DNA from: Cladorhizidae sp. MBARI D1340-BT2
Taxonomy: Eukaryota > Porifera > Demospongiae > Poecilosclerida > Cladorhizidae
Direction: 5' to 3'
Assembly: GCA_028752905.1 (NCBI GenBank)
Contig: JAQNBH010000003.1
Coordinates: 1,882,262-1,946,261 of the forward strand
Length of the DNA stretch: 64,000 bases
Shown: one piece after another, positions 37,601-49,600 of the stretch
Numbering within the stretch: the first letter of the stretch is position 1
Layout: every line of letters begins with the position of its first letter
The notes under the pieces: model-generated
The model's database searches: none
The model's input: the letters and a program-made list of their open reading frames with translations, nothing else
What the model was told of the DNA's origin: nothing
Program-made: the position numbers and the translations under genes

Positions 37601-40600
37601 TCTATGGGGACACACACTGGACCAACACCACACTGGGTGGAGGCAGGTTGAAGTAGGTTGACAATAGCTCTATGGGGACACACACTGGACAAACACCACA
37701 GTGGGTGGAGGCAGGTTGACAAGGTAGCTCTTTGTAAAAACATGCTCTAGTTACATATAGTACTTCTTGTGTATTGGGGTAGTCGATTGGGGTAGTCGAA
37801 TGTTAGTCAATATTGTATTTATTTCTCTCCCCCCCCCTCCCACTCGCAGAGTGAAGAAGCCTGGCAAACCTGAGGAGATCCGTTTTGCTAACAAGATTGG
37901 GCTGATCTCCGGAGGCACAGGCCTCACCCCCATGTTCCAAATCATCAAGGCCATCTTGAAGAATGAGCAGGACCACACACACGTATCTCTGCTCTATGCC
38001 AACCAAGTATGTTCCTCAGCGAGGAGTAGCTAGGGCAAAATATTCCATGAGTACCTCACACATGTGACTATTACCACCACAAACTCTCCCAAGATATCCT
38101 GGAAAGCCTGAGTCACTTGGTAGCCCCACGAGAATGTTCCCAGCAAGGGTGTGGCACTTGGGACCATCTCATGATCCAAGCGAGGGTGTGGCACTTGGGA
38201 CCATCTTATGATGTTCCAAGCGAGGGTGTGGCCCTGGGACCATCTCATGATCTTCCAAGCGAGGGTGGCTGACCACACACGTGGAGCATAGATCCCAAAG
38301 TGCCTGGGGTTTATCCGAGTGTGCCCTGTGTTGCTAAGTGACTAGTTGGCACTGCCAAGTGACTAGTCGGCACTGCTAAGCGGAGAGTAACCTAGGTAAA
38401 TAGTATTTACTGCACAAACAGGCTTATATTGTGTATACCTTTAGCACCGTCAAATCTTCCTGCACGTACATTGTCAAACGAGCCTTGTCGTCCATTACCA
38501 GTCTAGAGCATGCGCTTATGTCATTCTGTGGAAGGTGCCAAGACAACTATACTATATTTAGAATTACATGGAATGTGTTCATATCAGGAGAGTGATGTAC
38601 TAAAATCTCATGTCTCTTTAGAGTCATCTTTGAGCTTCCCTGAACCTCCATCCCCAACACATTCCTTTCCAACCTTGTCAGCATCCAGCTCTGGGCCTGC
38701 AGTGCTGTCAATATCATGGACAAATCACCCCACCTCTTGGACAAGAAATGTCACAAGATTACTTATGAAGTTGTTTTCTTTACTTGTTAGACCCAGCATA
38801 GCAACACCCAAGTCACCTTATAAACTTTTTGCACTTTTCTCTCCTGATAATATGGTGGATAGTGCATGAGGGAACTAACAAACATGGGGCGATGGAGAAG
38901 AGTTGGAACATGGCAACACCCCAAGAAATTAAAGCTTATTCACATCTCTCTATTCTCATGGGGATCAACTACCTTCCATCACATCAGATTCTTTGCATTC
39001 TTCACCGATTGCTGACCTCCACGTGCAATCGATTCCGAGTGGTCTCACGATATCTGCATTTTTTAGACAACACTAGTCCACATTATGGTCGGTGTGGTAA
39101 GATGAGACCAACTCTATCTCACTTGACAAAAATGTTTAGAGAGAGGTTCACCCCTCATAAGGAAGTTGCTGTGGATGAGGCAATGATCAAATTTCAGGGA
39201 CGATCAGTCTCTAAAACAGTGCCTTCCGATGAAGCCCACCAAGAGAGGCATCAAGGTTTGAATGATGGATGATTGCTGTAATGGTTGTTAAATTCGATGC
39301 CCATACTGGAAAGAAGATGGGAGAGTAGAAGAGGGCCTGGGCACAAGTGTGGTGAAACATCTTGCCCAGAATCTCCACACAAAATTACTGTGTCTACTTC
39401 GACAACCGCCTCACATCGTGTAAACTATTGGAGGAATTAGAACTGAGTGGTTTCTATTGGTTGAGGAACAGTATGTATGTGCCAATAGGAATGGATGCCC
39501 CGACATTCTAAAGAAGCCGTCCCTGAGAAAGAGATATTACCACACGCAAACCAGTTAGAGAGACCCACACATGTTACCATCACACAACACACTGACACAC
39601 CCTCACACACACCACCATCACACAACACACTGACACACCCTCACACACACCACCATCACACAACACACTGACACACCCTCACACACACCACCATCACACA
39701 ACACACTGACACACCCTCACACACACCACCATCACACAACACACTGACACACCCTCAAACACGTATTACAAGCACACACATACACAACACACACACACAA
39801 CACACATGCACACACACTAGTAATATTATATGTACTTTATAGAGGGGAGAGGGAAATGGTTCAGCAGAGAAAGGTTGTGACAGTTGCCTAGTTAGATCAA
39901 AAGATCGTAATAGCTATGACAACAAGTGTTGATCCAACTGAAGTGGTCATAACTCTTCAAAGAGATGGAACAAGGCAGAGACTTCCATGCCCTAACCTTC
40001 TGGTCAATGATGGAACAAGGCAGAGACTTCCATGCCCTAACCTTCTGGTCAATGATGGAACAAGGCAGAGACTTCCATGCCCTAACCTTCTGGTCAATGA
40101 TGGAACAAGGCAGAGACTTCCACCCTAACCTTCTGGTCAAAGATGGAACAAGGCAGAGACTTTCATGCCCTAACCTTCTGGTCAATGATGGAACAAGGCA
40201 GAGACCTCCATGTCCTAACCTAACAAGGCAGAGACCTCCATGCCCTAACCTAACAAGGCAGAGACTTTCATGCCCTAACCTTCTGGTCAATGATGGAACA
40301 AGGCAGAAGGCAGAGACCTCCATGCCCTAAACTAACAAGGCAGAGACTTTCATGCCCTAACCTTCTGGTCAATGATGGAACAAGGCAGAGACCTCCATGC
40401 CCTAACCTAACAAGGCAGAGACTTTCATGCCCTAACCTTCTGGTCAATGATGGAACAAGGCAGAGACCTCCATGCCCTAACCTAACAAGGCAGAGACTTT
40501 CATGCCCTAACCTTCTGGTCAATGATGGAACAAGGCAGAAGGCAGAGACCTCCATGCCCTAACCTAACAAGGCAGAGACTTTCATGCCCTAACCTTCTGG

Positions 40601-43600
40601 TCAATGATGGAACAAGGCAGAAGGCAGAGACCTCCATGCCCTAACCTAACAAGGCAGAGACTTTCATGCCCTAACCTTCTGGTCAATGATGGAACAAGGC
40701 ATGCCCTAACCTAACAAGGCAGAGACTTTCATGCCCTAACCTTCTGGTCAATGATGGAACAAGGCAGAGACCTCCATGCCCTAACCTAACAAGGCAGAGA
40801 CTTTCATGCCCTAACCTTCTGGTCAATGATGGAACAAGGCAGAGACTTCCACCCTAACCTTCTGATCAATGATGGAACAAGGCAGAGATCCATGCTTGAA
40901 AATCAACGCCCTCAATTTCGCACCCATGTGTCTGACCAGGTGATAAATTTTTAACGCCTAATCAAAAAGGTGATTGCGTGCGTAAGAGCTTCCTCTAGCC
41001 ACTGAAATTTTTTTTGCACTTAGCAATCTCGAGTTATTCTTGTGGGGTTGGCAGGTTTTTGAGGTCCCTCCACTTTAGGGTCTAGTTGCCTATAGTTATA
41101 CCTATGAAACATATTTTAGTATCAAAAGAGAGCACACAGAGAGACCTATCTTTTGAGCTATATATCAAGTCCATACCATGACGTTTGCAGAATCTATGGA
41201 GCTCTAAAGTTGTAACCACAAGTAAAAAATAAATTAAAAAAATATAGGCGACCAGGGTTGTATACAGAAATTTTGCCAAGGGGGGGCGAACTTGAGATAT
41301 GGAAAAATAAGGGGGGGCGGAGAGCCTGGATGGTGCGGAAAGGGGACGTGCACCCTGGGCTTCCGCGTGGAGTACGAAAGTGTTTTACCCACAGGTATTT
41401 TTGCAGTACTAACTGTATATATAGCTGCTACTTATGATGGCATGCACTTTTTCTAAAATCTTTAGTACAACATTCCATCTTAAATATTTGCTGAAGTTGC
41501 ATGCTACGGCAATCAGCATATATAGATTAGATATAGTCACTTGTCACTCGTATAATGGAGGTGGGCTTTTGTGAAATCGAATTATGTTGCATTCCATGCA
41601 TTTTCTTACAAAATCATGGACAACAGGTTTCATACACAATTTTTCTCTAGTTCTCTAGGGGGGGGGGGGGGGGGGGTGGAAATGGTTGGTCACTTGGTGC
41701 CCTAATTTTTGTTAATATTTTCTTAACATGTTCATAAGCCGTAAAAGGGGGGTCTGGGGGGAAGATCCCCCCATATATTTTTTTGCTTTTACAATGTCTG
41801 AGGATAGCTATTTTGACTGACTACCAATGGCATTATGCTATACCGAACTATGGCTAGACTGTATATATTTCTCATGATATTGTAGCTGCTTGGAAAAAGG
41901 AGAGCATGTGTCATGACACGATGACATCACACACCACCACGTGCTCTCCTTTGTAGGTTTGTCACTTCTTTTGTTTCTCCTTCTTTCCCACTCCCCCTCT
42001 CTCAGTATTTTAAACTCAGTCCATTATGTCATGGTCTTCAAGTCTAATCTTAGACATGATGTCATCACACGCCACCACGTGTTCTCCTTTGTAGGTTTGT
42101 CACTTCTTCAGTTCCCTCCTTCTTTCCCACTCTCTCTCAGTATTTTTAACTCAGTCCATTATGTCATGGTCTTAAAGTCATCACACACCACCACGTGTTC
42201 TCCTTTGTAGGTTTGTCACTTCTTCAGTTCCCTCCTTCTTTCCCACTCTCTCTCAGTATTTATTTTTAACTCAGTCCATTATGTCATGGTCTTAAAGTCT
42301 CTATAAAAGAAACCTTACTAGCTGATTTCTCTTCATATTAATATGGATATTCGCTCATACTTTGCAAGTACTTCTCAAGCCTCTTCTCATGCTAATAGCA
42401 GCGATAGCGAAGATAGCAGAACAGATAGCTCTGAGCATGTCGAGGCATCTAGTCCTAGCCTTAGTCCTCCACCTTCAAAGAAAAGCAAGCAAAACAAACA
42501 CCGCTCTTCTGTATCCACGAAGAGAAAATACTCTTAAGAGCTGGGAGAAAGATTTCAGTTGGCTCTATTATGACGAGGATAGCGATGGTGCCTTTTGCAA
42601 GGTTTGCAAGCAATCTGGTCTGCAGCGTACTGGAGGAGTGTGGGTCACACAACCTTGCAGAAATTGGAAGAAAGCTGTTGAAAAAATGAAAGCTCATGCG
42701 AGAAGTGACTTCCATATCCATGCAACTCAAGCTCTTTTTGCAGCTAAAGGAGCAGCCAAAGGTGGAACAGTTGTACAGCAACTCCAGAATGTTTTAGCTC
42801 GCAAAAGAGCTCAGAACAGAGCTGCAGTGAAGTGCCTGATCCTACTCACTCATTTTCTTACGAAAGAACAAGTTGCACATTCGACAAAATTTGAGAAGCT
42901 GGTTGACGTGGTGGTTCGATGTGGCAGCCAACATTTGAAGCAATTCTTAGAAACTGCACCAAGAAATGCTGTGTACACATCAAGATTGGCTGTGGTTGAA
43001 TTCATCGAATCATTGGGGACATGGGTGGAGGAGTCGATTCTGAAGCGACTTCAAAAGGCACCTATGTACAGCCTCATGGCAGATGAGTGCACAGATGTCA
43101 CCAACGTAGAAGAATTGTCTGTGTTTTGCCGCTGGGAGGAAGATGGTGTACCAGTAGAGTGCTTTCTGGAGCTTATTCCATTGAAGAAGGCTGATGCAGA
43201 GACCATCTATTCTAATCTCATCGATTGTTTAAAGAAGAAAGGTCTACAAGTCGGAAGAATAGTTGGATTGGGATTTGATGGAGCTGCAACTTTTTCTGGA
43301 CGAAAGACCGGGGTTCAGGCACGTATCAAGAAACATACTCCTCACGCTCTGTTTATACACTGCCACTGTCACTTACTGCAGTTGGCTTGTGTGCAAGCTG
43401 CCAATAAAACTCCTGGAATTGCTCATGTTTACAGAACATTGACTACTCTTTGGAAGCATTTTCGCAATTCCCCCAAGCGAGCAGTGTCTGAAGGAGGTAC
43501 AGCACGTTCTTGAACTTCCAGAAATGAAAGTGATCAAGCCATCTGACACACGCTGGCTGGCACATGAAAGGTGTGTCAAAGCTGTCAAAGCAAGTTATTC

Positions 43601-46600
43601 TGCAATTGTAATCACCATTGGGAACATCTACGAGACGTCCCACGAGCCAGAAGCTCTTGGAATCCATGGTGCCCTCTGCAAATTGTCTACGATTGCAGCT
43701 ATATATTTGCTTGATTTCACTCTACCACAAGTAGCCAAGCTCAGCAAAGCACTTCAGGCAGAGCAGCTTGACCTCTCGTTGATATCATTCCTTGTTGATG
43801 CTACTGTTAAATCCTTGGATGATGCAGTTTTGCCTGGAGCGAACTGGGTGTTGGAGCTTCTTGAAAACGTTGAAGACTTGAAGTCATCTACAAAGGTGTC
43901 TATTGACGCTGATAAAATACTTTCGTTCCAGAATGTTGTTGGTAAGCCTTTTGTTGCTGATTTAAAGGCCAACATAACAAGCCGATTTTCTTCATCCAAC
44001 GCTGTTGTATCAGCATTGTCTATATTCGATCCACGGAAAGTTCCAAAACCAGATTCAGTATCTTTTCCCACTTATGGAGACACGTCTGTTGAGAAACTGA
44101 TTGCTCACTACGGAGAAGATAGAGATGCAGAAACATTGGATGGAGAAGAAACAGTGAAGACAGCCATGATTTCCACTGAAATACTTACAGAGTGGAAAAC
44201 ATTCCGCCAGCTGTTAGTCAAGCAACCACGGGATACTACTGCATCACAGCTGAAAGAACTTGTTTCAAACGACATGCTCAAGGCCATGTTTCCCAATTTG
44301 CACAAGATTGCCTCCATCTGCTTATCGATTCCAGTTTCTACTGCTTCTGTGGAGAGAAGCTTCTCACAGATGAAGATGATCAAGACTCGTTTGCGTAATT
44401 CTCTAAGTGACTGCAGCCTTTCTCACCTTATGAGGATTGCTATAGAGGCACCAGAAGTACTCTCTGAGAGCGACCTTGAAGAGATTGTGGACATATGGCA
44501 GAGAAAACCAAGAAGAACCTCAGTTTGACATTCCTATCATTTGAACCTGATATCATAAGCTTATTACACCTTTCTTGTATTACACCTTTCTTGACATTAT
44601 TTTAAAAAATATCTCTAATTTCAAGGGGGGGGGGGCGAGAATGATACAAGGGGGGGCGAATGCCCCCCCCCCCGCCCCCCCCTAAATACACCCCTGGGCG
44701 ACCCCCCTGAAGGTAACTTATTATTTTTACTGGCTGAACACACATCAAAACAAAAATTACCAAGTCCAAATGAGTTCACCTTAATGTGGTTTCATATGTT
44801 TCTATGGCAACAAGCACTAACCACAATATTGGTACATACAGATGCTGTCACATGTGGTATGGTTGCTAGGGTGTTTTCAGAAGGTATTGCAGAGATACAC
44901 ATAGATGGTGTTTATTTAATTTTTGAACTAAAGTTACCAGTAAAGGGGTTAAAGCATGAGGTTCTTCTGTCTGAGCTTGTACAAGGGAGTGGGCGGGTAG
45001 TCGACCATGTCTCATGGTTTATTATTATTATTTTAACATTTATAACTCTCAATAGTTTTGGTCTCTAAAGGAGCCCATTTCTGCTTGCTAATGGTGCTGC
45101 AATAAACCATGGCTGAAATGTGGGCAAAACCACAAAGGTCGTTGATATCAACGTTCTTGCTCCCCTACCATAGGCCTTCAGCACTTGTCATTTATGATGA
45201 TATCAGAGTACCTACAGATACAACTTATGATTGTTAAAACAATTTTACTTCTCCCATTATCCCAATTTCTGTCAGGTGACTGACTATATCTCATCAGAAA
45301 ATGACTGGGTTAGAAAACTATCAATTCAAAATACAGAGCAATGCTAGAGCTTTCAGATTATATAAAAATTATTGGATAAAATTTGACTTAGTGATGCTTA
45401 TGTGATATCAATGCATGAAATTACACTTCCTGGTAAATCGGTTACAACACTAAAATCACATCATGGGTTTCCAATTATGTTTAAAAAATGTAGTTAGCAC
45501 TTTGGAGCTCCATAAATTCTGCAGACTTCACTCTGTGATCTTGATATATAGCTCAAAAGATAGATCTCTCTGTGTGCTCTCTTTTGATACTAAAAACTGT
45601 TGCATATGTACAGCCATACCCAAGGTACAGGCAGTCAAAGTTGGGGGCCTCAAGCTTTCTGCATTGCTAACTCCTAATTGGAAAGTGCAAGCAGTTGAAA
45701 TTAGCACCAGTGGCTTGAGGAAGCTCTCCTCTAGACAATGTGTGTTTTCATGAGGCGAAGTTTTCATGAGGCGAAGGTACGTGGTCAAGTGCGCGGGTGG
45801 AGGAAAATTAATCTTTCCATTCTGAAGTTCAGTTTATCCAAACATTTCAATTACCTGAACACCTCTGGTCCCAATGTGTGTGCATAAATGACTTCCTACT
45901 TGATGTGAGTGTTATACTTTAGCAGGTGAGGTGGGCCACCTTTCATGCACACATGTGTGTACAATGAAAAGGGTATATAGCCGGTTAGGAAGACTACTCT
46001 TCTCTTTGCTGAGCATGAAACTAAAATCCCTCTGAGAAGTCTTTGAAGACGACTTCTTTTGGTCTCCTTACCGTCAGCGAGTCGAGATAGTCTGTACTGT
46101 CCATTCACATTGTCATAGTTGCGTACTCTGAAGGCCGAATGTTCTTGAGGAATACTTGCGCATGCCTCTGTCGTGTGATGATCTCCCTTGTACAGCTGAG
46201 CATCTCTTGTGACCATTTACCTTGTGCAAGTGTCCATGCTGACCTTTACCTTGTGACAATGTCCTCACCATGTGTGAGCTTAGATCTCAGACCCTTAACA
46301 TTGTGCATCTCTTGTGTCCCTTTACTTAGTAGTAGTAGAGTGAATTCCTTATCTGTAATGATCCTTACCTTGTGTGTGTGTAGAGTGTGACCAAGTGAAC
46401 GGCACTTTACTTTGTGTAAGTGATCATGCCGACCCTTTACCTTCTGAGAGTAGAGTGAATTGCTTATCTGTAATGATCCTTACCTTGTGTGTGTGTAGAG
46501 TGTGACCAAGTGAACGGCACTTTACTTTGTGTAAGTGACCATGCTGACCCTGTACCTTCTGAGAGTAGAGTGAATTGCTTATCTGTAATGACCCTTACCT

Positions 46601-49600
46601 TGTATGTGTGTAGAGTGTGACCAAGTGAACGACACTTGGATTGCCATATTTGGTTTGGTTCTTTAGTGTACTCACTAAAGGCTAAATGTCATTCAAGCTT
46701 TTAGCTGTAGATAGTGGCACCTTGATTGACTAGTCAGGCAGAAATGATGGTTCCTTCACTATTGTGTTCTAAAGCTACATAGTATAAGTCAAAATAAACA
46801 TTACGCTTCCGTTATCTAGAACTGTCACTCATTCTCACTGCCATTAAAAATAAAAATAAAATTTTAACGAAACAAAGAATAATGGCAATTAAAACGAAGA
46901 AAACGGGAGGAGTTTCGTTTTTCCCCTTTCCCCCCCTCCTCCTACAAGATGGAGCAGTCCTCCGAGAATCGGCGGAGTAGCCCTCGGCATCTGAGGATCG
47001 ACTGGAACAGCTGCAGACATCGAAACATCGATCGACAAGCTTTTGGAGTCGCTCTCAACATTGGCACAACTAATCCAGTGTTCAGTCTCTTCTGACTCCT
47101 CTCCCAGTGTTCAGTCTCTTCTGACTCCTCTCCCAGCGTTCAGTCTCTTCTGACTCCTCTCCCAGTGTTCAGTCTCTTCTGACTCCTCTCCCAGTGTTCA
47201 GTCTCTTCTGACTCCTCTCCCAGCATTCAGTCTCTTCTGACTCCTCTCCCAGTGTTCAGTCTCTTCTGACTCCTCTCCCAGTGTTCAGTCTCTTCTGACT
47301 CCTCTCCCAGTGTTCAGTCTCTTCTGACTCCTCTCCCAGTGTTCAGTCTCTTCTGACTCCTCTCCCAGTGTTCAGTCTCTTCTGACTCCTCTCCCAGTGT
47401 TCAGTCTCTTCTGACTCCTCTCCCAGTGTTCAGTCTCTTCTGACTCCTCTCCCAGTGTTCAGTCTCTTCTGACTCCTCTCCCAGTGTTCAGTCTCTTCTG
47501 ACTCCTCTCCCAGTGTTCAGTCTCTTCTGACTCCTCTCCCAGTGTTCAGTCTCTTCTGACTCCTCTCCCAGTGTTCAGTCTCTTCTGACTCCTCTCCCAG
47601 TGTTCAGTCTCTTCTGGCTCCTCTCCCAGCATTCAGTCTCTTCTGACTCCTCTCCCAGTGTTCAGTCTCTTCTGACTCCTCTCCCAGTGTTCAGTCTCTT
47701 CTGGCTCCTCTCCCAGTGTTCAGTCTCTTCTGACTCCTCTCCCAGTGTTCAGTCTCTTCTGACTCCTCTCCCAGTGTTCAGTCTCTTCTGACTCCTCTCC
47801 CAGTGTTCAGTCTCTTCTGACTCCTCTCCCAGTGTTCAGTCTCTTCTGACTCCTCTCCCAGTATTCAGTCTCTTCTGACTCCTCTCCCAGTGTTCAGTCT
47901 CTTCTGACTCCTCTCCCAGTGTTCAGTCTCTTCTGACTCCTCTCCCAGTGTTCAGTCTCTTCTGACTCCTCTCCCAGTGTTCAGTCTCTTCTGACTCCTC
48001 TCCCAGTGTTCAGTCTCTTCTGACTCCTCTCCCAGTGTTCAGTCTCTTCTGGCTCCTCTCCCAGTGTTCAGTCTCTTCTGACTCCTCTCCCAGTGTTCAG
48101 TCTCTTCTGACTCCTCTCCCAGTGTTCAGTCTCTTCTGACTCCTCTCCCAGTGTTCAGTCTCTTCTGACTCCTCTCCCAGTGTTCAGTCTCTTCTGACTC
48201 CTCTCCCAGTGTTCAGTCTCTTCTGACTCCTCTGCCAGTGTTCAGTCTCTTCTGACTCCTCTCCCAGTGTTCAGTCTCTTCTGGCTCCTCTCCCAGTGTT
48301 CAGTCTCTTCTGACTCCTCTCCCAGTGTTCAGTCTCTTCTGGCTCCTCTCCCAGCATTCAGTCTCTTCTGACTCCTCTCCCAGTGTTCAGTCTCTTCTGA
48401 CTCCTCTCCCAGTGTTCAGTCTCTTCTGGCTCCTCTCCCAGTGTTCAGTCTCTTCTGACTCCTCTCCCAGTGTTCAGTCTCTTCTGGCTCCTCTCCCAGT
48501 GTTCAGTCTCTTCTGGCTCCTCTCCCAGTGTTCAGTCTCTTCTGGCTCCTCTCCCAGTGTTCAGTCTCTTCTGACTCCTCTCCCAGTGTTCAGTCTCTTC
48601 TGACTCCTCTCCCAGTGTTCAGTCTCTTCTGACTCCTCTCCCAGTGTTCAGTCTCTTCTGGCTCCTCTCCCAGTGTTCAGTCTCTTCTGACTCCTCTCCC
48701 AGTGTTCAGTCTCTTCTGACTCCTCTCCCAGTGTTCAGTCTCTTCTGACTCCTCTCCCAGTGTTCAGTCTCTTCTGACTCCTCTCCCAGTGTTCAGTCTC
48801 TTCTGACTCCTCTCCCAGTGTTCAGTCTCTTCTGGCTCCTCTCCCAGTGTTCAGTCTCTTCTGGCTCCTCTCCCAGTGTTCAGTCTCTTCTGACTCCTCT
48901 CCCAGTGTTCAGTCTCTTCTGACTCCTCTCCCAGTGTTCAGTCTCTTCTGACTCCTCTCCCAGTGTTCAGTCTCTTCTGACTCCTCTCCCAGTGTTCAGT
49001 CTCTTCTGGCTCCTCTCCCAGTGTTCAGTCTCTTCTGGCTCCTCTCCCAGTGTTCAGTCTCTTCTGACTCCTCTGCCAGTGTTCAGTCTCTTCTGACTCC
49101 TCTGCCAGTGTTCAGTCTCTTCTGACTCCTCTGCCAGTGTTCAGTCTCTTCTGACTCCTCTCCCAGTGTTCAGTCTCTTCTGACTCCTCTCCCAGTGTTC
49201 AGTCTCTTCTGACTCCTCTCCCAGTGTTCAGTCTCTTCTGACTCCTCTGCCAGTGTTCAGTCTCTTCTGACTCCTCTCCCAGTGTTCAGTCTCTTCTGAC
49301 TCCTCTCCCAGTGTTCAGTCTCTTCTGACTCCTCTCCCAGTGTTCAGTCTCTTCTGGCTCCTCTCCCAGTGTTCAGTCTCTTCTGACTCCTCTCCCAGTG
49401 TTCAGTCTCTTCTGACTCCTCTCCCAGTGTTCAGTCTCTTCTGACTCCTCTCCCAGTGTTCAGTCTCTTCTGACTCCTCTCCCAGTGTTCAGTCTCTTCT
49501 GGCTCCTCTCCCAGTGTTCAGTCTCTTCTGACTCCTCTCCCAGTGTTCAGTCTCTTCTGGCTCCTCTCCCAGTGTTCAGTCTCTTCTGACTCCTCTCCCA

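Larger units (their letters stand above)
41253..44696 (+). mobile_element. hAT DNA transposon, 3.44 kb, both ends present
   Basis: Starts CAGGGTTGTATACAGAAATT + TTGCCAAGG and ends CCTAAATACACCCCTG, an imperfect terminal inverted repeat of hAT type (CAGGGGTGTATTTAG when the 3' end is reversed). GGCGAC lies immediately outside both ends (41247-41252 and 44697-44702). An 8-bp window offset by two bases (TAGGCGAC/TGGGCGAC) is also possible, hAT elements making 8-bp duplications. G/C-runs lie just inside both ends. The transposase gene occupies 42343-44528. The 5' non-coding kilobase contains three ~120-bp direct repeats (41934-42300). It sits in CYB5R intron 5 in the same orientation. Confidence 0.85.

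Noticed and set aside
44784..45068. Plus-strand 94-codon frame between the hAT element and the dispersed repeat
   Set aside because: No conserved motif seen; composition like surrounding intron.
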